A program made the translations under genes and the position numbers. Source: DSVQ01 sp964484765 (GTDB taxonomy: Bacteria > Planctomycetota > Planctomycetia > Planctomycetales > Planctomycetaceae). From it: 64,000 bases of DNA. The notes beneath the pieces are model-generated. The model ran no database searches. It was not told the origin of the DNA and saw only the letters and a list, made by a program, of their open reading frames with translations. The stretch is taken from assembly GCA_964484765.1 (NCBI GenBank), contig CAZAGI010000039.1:1-64000 (forward strand), read 5' to 3'. Position 1 is the first letter of the stretch. The number at the start of each line of letters is the position of its first letter. Below, piece after piece: positions 16,015-24,355 of this stretch.

Positions 16015-17307
16015 TCAGGGGGTTTCGATGCGATACAGATGGGTCTTCGATCGCAAGATGAGCGCGTTTCCAGCGACCGCCGGCGAGGCGACGAATCCGT
16101 CATCCAGTTTATTTTCTGTCACCAGTTCAAATTCTCGCGACGCCTTGAAAACCGGGATATCTCCCTGTTGAGAGAAGCAGTAAATGAGGCCGTTGGCATA
16201 AAGCGGCGAGGCCCAGTATTCGCCGGGCAAACGCTTCGTCCAGATTTCTTGCCCCGTCTTCGCGTCCAGGCACGAAGCCACGCCGCTGTCATTCATCATG
16301 AACAATGAATCGCCGAGCAGAATCTGCGACGGCCGCTTCGGCACCCCCTTGTTGGATCGCCAGGCGATGTTCTTCGTGATGTCGCCTTCGCCGATGGGAT
16401 TGATCGCCACCAAGGGATTGGGGCCATCGGCGGTGCTGACGTAAAGCAGGCCGTTGCCGAACAACGGGCGACCGGCGGCATTCATACCGCCGTGTTTGAC
16501 GCTCCACAGCGGCTTTCCAGACAGAGGATCGTAGGCAATCGTATGCGAGGCAAACGGACTGACCAGCATTGATTTTCCGTCGACGTCAATCAGCAGCGGC
16601 GTGGAGTAGGCTTTCTTGGCATCGCCGTCGGTGGTGCCGAAGTCGACGTTGCGGTCCTGCTTCCACACGGTTTCGCCCGTCAGTTTGTTCAGTGCGATGA
16701 TGAATTGGACATCAAAACCGTCGAACGTCAGGTACAGCAGATCGCCATAGACAATGGGAGACGACCCCGGACCGCGGAAATGATCACATTCGAGGTCTTT
16801 GCGTTCCCAGATTTTCTTGCCGGTCTCCGTGTCGAGACACGCCGTGCCATACGCTCCGAAATGGATGTAGACGCGGCCCTCTTCAATGTACGGCGTAGGC
16901 GAAGCATAACTGTTCGTGACATGCGTGAATTGGGGAATTGAAACTTCAAACAGCGGCAGGTCTTTCAGCACTTTGCCGGTCTTCAGGTCGAGACACACCG
17001 CGGACAGCACGAGCGGCTTGTCGAGTTTGGGACGGACTTTTGTGTCGTTCTGCACTTCCGGAGCGTTTGTCACCCAGATTTGATTTCCCCAGATGACGGG
17101 GGAAGACCACGACCGGCCCGGAAGAGCGGTCTTCCAGCGGATTTCCGGGCTCCCCTCGGCAAATTTGACAGGCAGCGCCGTGGACTGGGCGGTGCCATCC
17201 GCGCGTGGCCCGCGAAACTGGTTCCAAGGCCCTTCGTCGGCCGGAGTCGAGACTCCGAGCGAAATTAAGGCGATGAACGTCCAGACACTCAGGTGTGATT
17301 TCATCAC
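16015..17307 (-). CDS. Exported PQQ-like beta-propeller protein
   Basis: Signal peptide LSVWTFIALISLGVSTPADE, then WNQFRGPRADG and repeated blades with the pattern 'Asp-x-x-Thr/Ser-Gly-Lys-x-x-Trp' (DTETGKKIWERKD, NKLTGETVWKQDR, DPLSGKPLWSVKH, DAKTGQEIWTKRL). This is the eight-bladed quinoprotein/BamB-like propeller that is abundant in Planctomycetota. Most such proteins lack the residues for real PQQ catalysis, so a binding or scaffold role in the periplasm or cell surface is more likely. About 430 residues, one propeller, no other domain. It precedes the aminotransferase gene on the same strand. Confidence 0.88.
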   Translation of the reverse strand: MMKSHLSVWTFIALISLGVSTPADEGPWNQFRGPRADGTAQSTALPVKFAEGSPEIRWKTALPGRSWSSPVIWGNQIWVTNAPEVQNDTKVRPKLDKPLVLSAVCLDLKTGKVLKDLPLFEVSIPQFTHVTNSYASPTPYIEEGRVYIHFGAYGTACLDTETGKKIWERKDLECDHFRGPGSSPIVYGDLLYLTFDGFDVQFIIALNKLTGETVWKQDRNVDFGTTDGDAKKAYSTPLLIDVDGKSMLVSPFASHTIAYDPLSGKPLWSVKHGGMNAAGRPLFGNGLLYVSTADGPNPLVAINPIGEGDITKNIAWRSNKGVPKRPSQILLGDSLFMMNDSGVASCLDAKTGQEIWTKRLPGEYWASPLYANGLIYCFSQQGDIPVFKASREFELVTENKLDDGFVASPAVAGNALILRSKTHLYRIETP

Positions 17308-17488
17308 GACGCCCTCAAAAGCCTAACGAATGTACGATCGCTAATGTAATCGCCATTGCCGCGCCGGTCCAATCACTGCACGGAATCGCACCGGCATTCC
17401 TCTTGCTTGAGGTAGGGAGTTCCCGGTATCGTTCTAAATTCGTTGCATGCGCTAATGATTGATCTTCTCACCAGCCAGCGGATCGGCA

Positions 17489-17989
17489 GTGACAGGCTAC
17501 GACTACGATTTTAACGAGAGTCTAGGCGTCTGGCTGACAGTCACGACGCAAGCGTATCACCGTCGCATGGACGAGCGCCTCACGCCCCATGAAATCACCT
17601 TTCGCCAGGCCCAGGTGATTGGATGGTTGGTTCTCTCGGGCGAAATGGCCCAAAGCGATCTGGCCGGCAAAATGTTGGTCGAACCTTCAACCGTCGTCCG
17701 TCTCCTGGATCGCATGGAGGAAGCCGGCTTCGTTCAGCGGGTCACCGTTCCGGCGGACCGCCGCCGTCATGTTGTCCGGCTGACCGATGCGGCCGTCCCC
17801 ATCTGGAACAAAATTACGGTCGTCGCGCGAGAACTCCGTCAGGAAGCAGCAGGCGACCTGACGGAAGAAGAGCAGGCGACGTTAAAAAAACTGTTGCAGA
17901 AAGTGTCAGCCAATCTGGGTGCCCAGGATGCCGCAACCGTGCGGACGGCTTCGGGGCGCCCTGGGAAGAAAGTGACATTGCATGAATGA
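17489..17989 (+). CDS. MarR-family transcriptional regulator
   Basis: A winged helix-turn-helix protein of 166 residues: dimer helix at the N-terminus, then ITFRQAQVIGWLVLSGEMAQSDLAGKMLVEPSTVVRLLDRMEEAGFVQR (DNA-recognition helix) and the wing VPADRRRHVVRLT with the conserved Asp-Arg-Arg. It is likely the local repressor of the efflux genes that follow: its last codons overlap the adaptor gene's ATG by 8 nt, so the two are translationally coupled. GTG 17489 is chosen; TTG 17459 is an alternative. The C-terminal tail (ASGRPGKK) is basic. Confidence 0.9.
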   Translation: MTGYDYDFNESLGVWLTVTTQAYHRRMDERLTPHEITFRQAQVIGWLVLSGEMAQSDLAGKMLVEPSTVVRLLDRMEEAGFVQRVTVPADRRRHVVRLTDAAVPIWNKITVVARELRQEAAGDLTEEEQATLKKLLQKVSANLGAQDAATVRTASGRPGKKVTLHE

Positions 17990-19355
17990 CGGACAGATTC
18001 GATTACGGCGAATTGTTGGCGGTTGTTTTGTCATGGGAATCATGGCGATCGAGACCGCCCTGTGGGCTCAACCGCCGAATGCGCCTCCACCGCCCGTGGT
18101 CGTCGCGAAAGTTGTCCGCAAGGAAGTGGCCACGGGACAGACTTATGTCGGCACGGTGATGCCGTCCAAACGCAGCGCTGTCGGCAGCGCGGTGGATGGC
18201 CGCGTGACGAGTTTTCCAGTGAATGTCGGGGACCGCGTCACCAAGGGGCAAGCCCTGTGCCAATTACTCATTGAGACCGTTAATCTGCAAATTGCTGCGG
18301 CGGAAGCCGAACTGCGATTGCGGAATGCAGAACTCAACGAGCTGAAGAACGGTTCGCAGCCGGAAGAAATCGCCCAGGCCGCCGCCCGCATGGAGTCGGC
18401 GCAAGCCCTCCGTGACTTTTCTGCAAGTCGGTTGAAGCGCGCGACGCAACTGGTCAAGCAGGGCCAGACAATCACTCAGGAGCAATTGGAAGAGTATGAA
18501 TCCACTGCTGTTGCCGCCGAACGGGCGCTGCGTGCGGCGCAGCAGGAACATCAACTGATTGTGAAGGGGCCGCGTCAGGAAAAAATTGACCAAGCCCGCG
18601 CGAAGTATGAGGGACAGCAGGAACTCGTGCACCAACTTCAGGATCAGTTGAAAAAGCACACCATGACTGCGCCGTTTGATGGCTACGTCGTCCAAGAAGG
18701 AACAGAAATGGGTGAGTGGGTCACGCGCGGCCAGGTGGTGGCGACGGTCGTGGCGCTCGATGAAATCGAGATTGAAGCCCACGTCCTCGATGCCCACATC
18801 GATCCAATTCGCGTCGGCATGCTGGTGCGTGTGGAAGTCCCGGCACTATCGCAGCCGTTGTACGTGGGGGAAGTGACTCATGTTTCTCCTCAGGGCGATT
18901 TGAAATCGCGAACCTTCCCCGTCCACGTGAAAGTAAAGAACATAATTCGCGACGACGGTCCGACACTAAAGGCTGGAATGGTGGCCCGCGTCACATTACC
19001 CGTGGGGCAGCCGCGGCAATCGCTGGTGGTCCCGAAAGATGCGATCGTCTTTGGTGGTCCAGTTCCCGTTGTCTTCGTCGTTGGACCAATGCCGGCGGTC
19101 CCCGCGGCTGGAGGTGCCCAAGCGAAAGCCGCCCCGCCCGCCGAAGCATCAAAAGGTCCGCCGCCGGAGGTTGTGCGGCCGGTGCGCGTGGAATTGGGAA
19201 TTGCCGACGGAAAGCAAATCGTCGTGACCGGCGAACTCGCTGTGGATGATCGCGTGGTGGTCCTCGGGAATGAACGCTTGCGTCCAGGTCAGCCCGTCAA
19301 CGTCACCAAGACGGTTGAACCGGAAACCGAAGCCGCGGCATCGACACGGCCATAG
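17982..19355 (+). CDS. RND efflux periplasmic adaptor (membrane fusion protein)
   Basis: Signal sequence with a hydrophobic stretch at ~11-27, then the split lipoyl domain (GSAVDGRVTSFPVNVGDRVTKGQALCQL and HTMTAPFDGYVVQEGTEMGEWVTRGQVV) flanking a ~130-residue alpha-helical coiled-coil hairpin rich in Ala/Glu/Gln. The beta-barrel and membrane-proximal domains follow, the latter interrupted by an Ala/Pro-rich linker (~370-400). It would bridge the inner-membrane RND pump to an outer-membrane channel, which is not encoded nearby. Its ATG lies inside the end of marR, and the pump gene follows after 117 nt. Confidence 0.9.
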   Translation: MNDGQIRLRRIVGGCFVMGIMAIETALWAQPPNAPPPPVVVAKVVRKEVATGQTYVGTVMPSKRSAVGSAVDGRVTSFPVNVGDRVTKGQALCQLLIETVNLQIAAAEAELRLRNAELNELKNGSQPEEIAQAAARMESAQALRDFSASRLKRATQLVKQGQTITQEQLEEYESTAVAAERALRAAQQEHQLIVKGPRQEKIDQARAKYEGQQELVHQLQDQLKKHTMTAPFDGYVVQEGTEMGEWVTRGQVVATVVALDEIEIEAHVLDAHIDPIRVGMLVRVEVPALSQPLYVGEVTHVSPQGDLKSRTFPVHVKVKNIIRDDGPTLKAGMVARVTLPVGQPRQSLVVPKDAIVFGGPVPVVFVVGPMPAVPAAGGAQAKAAPPAEASKGPPPEVVRPVRVELGIADGKQIVVTGELAVDDRVVVLGNERLRPGQPVNVTKTVEPETEAAASTRP

Positions 19356-19472
19356 CGCTTTGGGGTTGGTCTCCCTGCCGGCAGCTCAGAGAAGAGCAGG
19401 GGTTCCGATGGAAAATGAACCTCACTTTCGTCGAGGCGATTCGCGTCTCGAATTCTCCGCAAAGGTCTGGCA

Positions 19473-22400
19473 ATGAATCTCGTCAAAGCCTGCGTTAATA
19501 ACCCCGTCAAAGTGACCGTTGCCGTCATGCTGGTGGTGATGTATGGGTCGCTGGCGGCGTATCGCATGCCGATGCAGCTCATTCCCGAAGTCCAGACGCC
19601 GACGCTCTCCATCGAAACTCGCTGGCCGGGAGCGAGCCCGCAGGAAGTCGAACAGGAGATCATTCAAGAGCAGGAAGAACAGCTCAAAAGCGTGGAGGGT
19701 ATCACTAAGCTCTCGTCGGAGAGCATGGACTCGTCAGGCAAGATCACGCTCGAGTTTGCCGTGGGCACCAACATGGAGCAAGCGCTCGTCAAGGTCAATG
19801 CTCGGCTGCAGCAGGTTCCCACATATCCTGAAAACGTCGATCAGCCGGTCATCAGCACATCGAACGCGTCCGATTCGCCGATCGCGTGGTTCATCTTCAG
19901 CGCTCGCTTACCAACCGCCGCGGAGTTCGCCGCATTCCGGGAAAAGCATCCCGAACTCAACGGCCAGCTCGACAAAGTCGAACACGCCCACAATGTGGGA
20001 CTTGGCCTGCTGCGCTTGCGGAATGCCGCGAAAGAACATCCGGAGCTGGCAGAACTCCTGCCGCCTGAGGTCGACGTCACCAAGATGCGGAAGTTCGTCG
20101 AAGATTACATCGAGGCGGCCTTCGAGCGGGTTGACGGCGTTTCCAATTCCAACGTCTTCGGCGGTCTCGAAGAACAGTTGGAAGTGATCGTCGATCCCGA
20201 ACAACTCGCCGCACGACAGTTGACCATTGCCGATGTCCGCAATGTGCTTCGTGGCCAGAATCGTGATACGTCTGGCGGCGATTTCTGGGAAGGGAAGCGA
20301 CGGTGGGTGGTGCGGACGCTTGGCCAATTCCGCTCGAAGGAAGAAGTCGAATCGCAGCTTCTTGCCGTGCGCGGCGGCGCTCCGGTCTACATTCGTGACG
20401 TCGCCAGTGTGCAGGCGGGTTACAAGAAACCCGATGGGCTCGTGCGGCGCTTCGGTGAATCGAGCATTGCGGTCAACTGCCTGCGCGAAACCGGTGCCAA
20501 TGTGCTGACCGTCATGGACGGTCTACGGGAAACGAACCACCGGCTGAACACTGAAATCCTCAATCCGCGCGGGCTGCAACTGGTCCAGGTGTATGACGAG
20601 ACGGAATACATCTACTCCGCGGTGGGACTCGTGAACGAGAACATTTTCCTTGGCGGCGCGCTGACGATGGTGGTGCTGATGGTGTTCTTACACCTCAACC
20701 GCCGGACGTTGTTTTTCGCGCCGTTCATTCTCTTTACCGGTTGGGCAGCGGTGTACTGGTCGGAATGGTGGTTCCTTGCGTGCCTGGCTCTCGTCCTCTT
20801 CACCGGCCTGTGGTATGCGCGCGGGGCTTTGATTGTCGCCGTGCCGATTCCCGTGAGCATCGTGGGGACGTTTCTAGTGCTCGCGCTGCTCGGACGGTCG
20901 CTCAACGTCATTAGTCTCGCAGGGCTCGCCTTCGCTGTCGGGATGCTCGTCGACAACGGCGTGGTCGTGCTCGAAAACATTTACACGCGGTACCAGAACG
21001 GTGAGCCCCCCTTTGTCGCGGCGGTCAACGGTGCGCAGGAAGTATGGGGCGCGATCGTCACCTCGTCGCTCACCAACCTCGCCGTCTTTCTGCCGGTGAT
21101 CTTCATCCAGGAAGAAGCCGGACAACTGTTCCGCGACATTGCCCTGGCGATCAGCGGCGCGGTAGGCCTCTCGATGATCGTGGCGATCTGCGTAGTCCCA
21201 CCCGCCGCCGCGCGGTTGCTCTCCAATCATCCGGAACTGATGGCCGAACCGACGGTCGATCCCAAGCGGCTCACGATGCCGCAGCGGCTGATTCGCGGGG
21301 TCGACGGTGCGGCGGGGTTGTTTGTCTCGATCGTCGACGGCATCAACGCGTTCGTTCTGGGAGGACCGCTTCGACAAGCGTTTGTCACGCTGGTGTTCAT
21401 CGGCGTTTCGCTGGTGCTCACGGTCTGGAACTGGCCGGCGGTCGAGTATCTCCCCAACGGGAACCGGAATCTGGTCTTCGGACTGCTCTTGCCGCCGCCG
21501 GGGTACAACATTCAGGAACTTACCGACATGGGCCAGTTCGTCGAGAACGAATTGCGGCCGTATTGGGATGTGGATCCCGGCAGCGAAGAAGCAAAGAAGC
21601 TCGATGCCCCGATTATCGGCGATTTTTTCTTCGTCGCCCGTGGGCGCATGGTCTTTCTCGGTTTGCGCGCACACGATCCCCTCCAGGCTGCGGGGTTGGT
21701 CAATGTGATCCGCGGAGTCGGGGCGAAGTTGCCGGGGACCATTGCCGTGGCGTTCCAGCAAAGCCTGTTCGGTCAAGGTCTGGTCGCCGGCCGCACCATC
21801 GATGTTGAAATCACGGGACCCGAACTCGAGCAACTTGTGCAGCTCGGCGGGCGCGTCCTCGCCGGCGATCAGCCCACGTCGCCGAATCCATTGTTGAAAC
21901 CCGTCTCCATGCTGTTGCCCGGATGCCAGGCAAGGCCGGTGCCCAGTCTCGATCTCTCCAATCCCGAAGTCCACGTTAGACCAAAGCTGTGGCAATCGAG
22001 CGAAATGAGTCTCTCGGCAACGGACCTTGGCTATGCCGTGGATGCCCTGGTGGACGGGGCCTATGCCAGCGATTACATCGTCGGTGGCAAGAAGATCGAC
22101 CTGACGATTCGCGGCCGGGACGAGTTCGCGCAACGAACGCAGGACATCGGGGCATTGCCGGTTGCCATGCCGAACGGCGAACTGATTCCGCTGGCGGCCG
22201 TGGCCGATGTGCGGCTCAGCAGCGGTCCCGAGCAAATTAACCACCGGGAGCGCGAACGGGCGATTACGATTCAAGTCACGCCACCGGCAACCATTCCTCT
22301 CGAAGCCGCGATGGTGACGATTCGCGATCAGATCATCGCCCCGTTGCAATCTTCAGGGGCGCTCGATGGCGGTTATCGGCTCACACTCGCCGGCACTGCG

Positions 22401-23039
22401 GACAAACTGCGCCAAACCTGGACGGCCATGTGGTTCAATTTTGTGCTCGCGCTCATCATCACTTATCTGCTGATGGCCGCACTCTATGAATCCTGGATTT
22501 ATCCTTTCATCATCATTCTCAGCGTGCCGCTGGGTGCGGTCGGCGGGTTGCTTGGGCTGACCTGCCTCGGTTACTACCTGATGTGGCTCGGGCAGGCGCC
22601 GCAGGCGCTGGATGTGCTAACGATGCTCGGCTTCGTGATTCTCATCGGCACGGTGGTGAATAATCCGATTCTGATTGTCGACCTTGCGCTGCAGGAAATG
22701 AGAGAACGGGGACTGACCCCGGCGATGGCCGTTCGGACGGCAGTCTGTTCGCGCATCCGGCCGATCTTCATGACCGCCTTGACGACGGTGCTAGGCTTGT
22801 TTCCGCTCGTGCTCTTCCCGGGGGCCGGCAGCGAACTTTACCGCGGACTGGGAGCGGTGCTTCTCGGCGGACTGATGCTGTCCACGATTCTCACGCTGTT
22901 TTTTGTGCCGGCGTCGTTCACGCTCGTGCTGGGAGTGGAAGCGATGCTGCGGCGGTTGTTCTTCCGGGCGGTCGCTGTTCCAGTCGCAAAGACAGCACCA
23001 GCGCTCAACACGCCGTCGCTCGGCGGAGGCGCGAACTGA
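19473..23039 (+). CDS. RND-family efflux pump (AcrB/HAE-type) with two insertions
   Basis: An inner-membrane proton-driven transporter of 1188 residues. TM1 is VKVTVAVMLVVMYG, the porter start is IPEVQTPTLSIETRWPGASP, and the TM4 relay GMLVDNGVVVLEN keeps one of the two usual Asp. The second repeat ends with TM10-12 (FIIILSVPLGAVGGLLG, IGTVVNNPILIVD, LGLFPLVLFPG). Two departures from AcrB are visible. A ~60-residue insertion lies in the first periplasmic loop (about 146-205), and ~38 very hydrophobic residues (414-451) between TM2 and TM3 look like two extra helices. AAAGG lies 7 nt before ATG 19473. Substrate unknown; multidrug or metal export is possible. Confidence 0.9.
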   Translation: MNLVKACVNNPVKVTVAVMLVVMYGSLAAYRMPMQLIPEVQTPTLSIETRWPGASPQEVEQEIIQEQEEQLKSVEGITKLSSESMDSSGKITLEFAVGTNMEQALVKVNARLQQVPTYPENVDQPVISTSNASDSPIAWFIFSARLPTAAEFAAFREKHPELNGQLDKVEHAHNVGLGLLRLRNAAKEHPELAELLPPEVDVTKMRKFVEDYIEAAFERVDGVSNSNVFGGLEEQLEVIVDPEQLAARQLTIADVRNVLRGQNRDTSGGDFWEGKRRWVVRTLGQFRSKEEVESQLLAVRGGAPVYIRDVASVQAGYKKPDGLVRRFGESSIAVNCLRETGANVLTVMDGLRETNHRLNTEILNPRGLQLVQVYDETEYIYSAVGLVNENIFLGGALTMVVLMVFLHLNRRTLFFAPFILFTGWAAVYWSEWWFLACLALVLFTGLWYARGALIVAVPIPVSIVGTFLVLALLGRSLNVISLAGLAFAVGMLVDNGVVVLENIYTRYQNGEPPFVAAVNGAQEVWGAIVTSSLTNLAVFLPVIFIQEEAGQLFRDIALAISGAVGLSMIVAICVVPPAAARLLSNHPELMAEPTVDPKRLTMPQRLIRGVDGAAGLFVSIVDGINAFVLGGPLRQAFVTLVFIGVSLVLTVWNWPAVEYLPNGNRNLVFGLLLPPPGYNIQELTDMGQFVENELRPYWDVDPGSEEAKKLDAPIIGDFFFVARGRMVFLGLRAHDPLQAAGLVNVIRGVGAKLPGTIAVAFQQSLFGQGLVAGRTIDVEITGPELEQLVQLGGRVLAGDQPTSPNPLLKPVSMLLPGCQARPVPSLDLSNPEVHVRPKLWQSSEMSLSATDLGYAVDALVDGAYASDYIVGGKKIDLTIRGRDEFAQRTQDIGALPVAMPNGELIPLAAVADVRLSSGPEQINHRERERAITIQVTPPATIPLEAAMVTIRDQIIAPLQSSGALDGGYRLTLAGTADKLRQTWTAMWFNFVLALIITYLLMAALYESWIYPFIIILSVPLGAVGGLLGLTCLGYYLMWLGQAPQALDVLTMLGFVILIGTVVNNPILIVDLALQEMRERGLTPAMAVRTAVCSRIRPIFMTALTTVLGLFPLVLFPGAGSELYRGLGAVLLGGLMLSTILTLFFVPASFTLVLGVEAMLRRLFFRAVAVPVAKTAPALNTPSLGGGAN

Positions 23040-23045
23040 GCACCG

Positions 23046-23834
23046 TCAGATGCCGTCGGGAATCGGGAGGTGGAAAACACGCCGCGCATTGGCCGACGTG
23101 ACCCGCGCCAGCTCGTTGCTATCGCACTGACGGACATCGGCAAGAAAGTCGCATGTGTGTCGCACGTAAGCCGGTTCATTGCGTTTTCCGCGATGAGGAG
23201 CCGGGGCGAGATACGGGGCGTCGGTCTCAACCAGCAACCGATCGGACGGTACCGTCGCCGCGACCTTGCGTAGCGCCTCGTTCCGCTTGAATGTCACCAT
23301 TCCGGCAAACGAAAGACACATGCCGAGCCGCAGGCATTCGTCGGCCGTGGCTTGGTCACCACAGAAACTGTGCATGACACCGTTCAGTGGACTATTCGCC
23401 GCGTGCTGCTGGAGCACAGCCACCACGTCAGCTTCGGCGTCGCGGCAATGGACGACGAAGGGCAGCGCGAGACGTTGCGCAAGTTCGATGTGTCGATGAA
23501 AATGCTGCGTTTGCAGGTCAATCGGCGCATGGTTCCAATAGCGATCGAGGCCTGTCTCGCCGATGCCGACGACTTTGGATGCTTGTGCCAGAACCGCGAT
23601 TTCATCGAAGTCGCCCGGCTCGGCGGCCGCGACGTAATTCGGCTGAATGCCTACCACGGCATAGACCGCCGGAAACTTCTGCGCCAGCTCAACGGCGCGG
23701 CGACTGGATTCCAGCGTGATTCCCACCACCAGCATCTGCCGCACTCCGGCCGCGACAGCCCGTTGAACCGCATCGGCCTGGTCGGACGTGAAGGCGTCTT
23801 CGTTGAGATGGCAATGCGTGTCGACCCAATCCAT
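23046..23834 (-). CDS. TatD/YcfH-family metal-dependent deoxyribonuclease
   Basis: A TIM-barrel metallohydrolase of ~262 residues. Metal ligands are visible as VDTHCHLNEDAF (HxH), GIGETGLDRY (Glu), VVHCRDA (His), MHSFCGD (His) and VETDAPYLAP (Asp). It is cytoplasmic; family members act as 3'-5' exonucleases or RNA quality-control nucleases. ATG 23834 gives the family-typical N-terminus; the GTG at 23864 would add ten residues. It is the last gene of the minus-strand run that begins with nuoH, 69 nt after the helical unknown, and is convergent with the RND gene. Confidence 0.9.
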   Translation of the reverse strand: MDWVDTHCHLNEDAFTSDQADAVQRAVAAGVRQMLVVGITLESSRRAVELAQKFPAVYAVVGIQPNYVAAAEPGDFDEIAVLAQASKVVGIGETGLDRYWNHAPIDLQTQHFHRHIELAQRLALPFVVHCRDAEADVVAVLQQHAANSPLNGVMHSFCGDQATADECLRLGMCLSFAGMVTFKRNEALRKVAATVPSDRLLVETDAPYLAPAPHRGKRNEPAYVRHTCDFLADVRQCDSNELARVTSANARRVFHLPIPDGI

Positions 23835-23903
23835 GCTTAATGTCCGCCATGTGGGAGACGACACGAACCACAGCCCGCGCTCTGCGGCCGAGAGTGCAAC
23901 GAA

Positions 23904-24341
23904 CTACTTCGCGGCGGCAGACGTTGTCGGCGAAAGCAAAGCACTCAACGCCGAGGACACGCCGCGCTCTTCGTTCAGAACTTCGCGTAATACGATGACC
24001 GCTTCCGCGTCGTCGATGCACGTGTGAACGGCTTCATCCAGTTCCGCGACGAGCGCGTCTTGAGACTGCAGCAGCTTGGGAACGTAATAGTTCCAGGAGA
24101 GAAAATGCAGATCGCCATAGTCCGTCGGGTACACACCGAAGTCGACGAAGCACCCGCGGCTGGCCAGCAGGTCGACAAGCTTGCCGACCGATTCCCGTTG
24201 CCGGGCCGCGAGACGACCGATCTCATCGGCAAGCGCGCCGGTCTTCGCCCACGGCGAGCTTTCTGCCGCGTATTGCAGCAAGCTGCGACCGAGGTCGACG
24301 ACCAGTTCGTTGAGCTTCGCGTTGTGCGTAATCGCCGCCAC
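23904..24341 (-). CDS. Small helical protein of unknown function downstream of nuoN
   Basis: 145 residues, predominantly helical with heptad-like leucines (LNELVVDLGRSLLQYAAES, QSQDALVAELDEAVHTCIDDAEAVIVLREVL). A distinctive central segment (DFGVYPTDYGDLHFLSWNYYVPKLL) separates the helices. No signal peptide or transmembrane segment. The four-helix pattern recalls ferritin-like proteins, but I see no di-iron ExxH motifs. It starts 14 nt after the nuoN stop, so it probably belongs to the nuo transcript, yet nothing in it suggests a known complex I accessory subunit. Confidence 0.7.
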   Translation of the reverse strand: MAAITHNAKLNELVVDLGRSLLQYAAESSPWAKTGALADEIGRLAARQRESVGKLVDLLASRGCFVDFGVYPTDYGDLHFLSWNYYVPKLLQSQDALVAELDEAVHTCIDDAEAVIVLREVLNEERGVSSALSALLSPTTSAAAK

Positions 24342-24355
24342 TGGTGAACCCGGGC

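Noticed and set aside
17436..17460. Possible MarR operator around GCATGC upstream of marR
   Set aside because: Only the six-base core is palindromic; the flanks do not pair, so the dyad is too weak to call.
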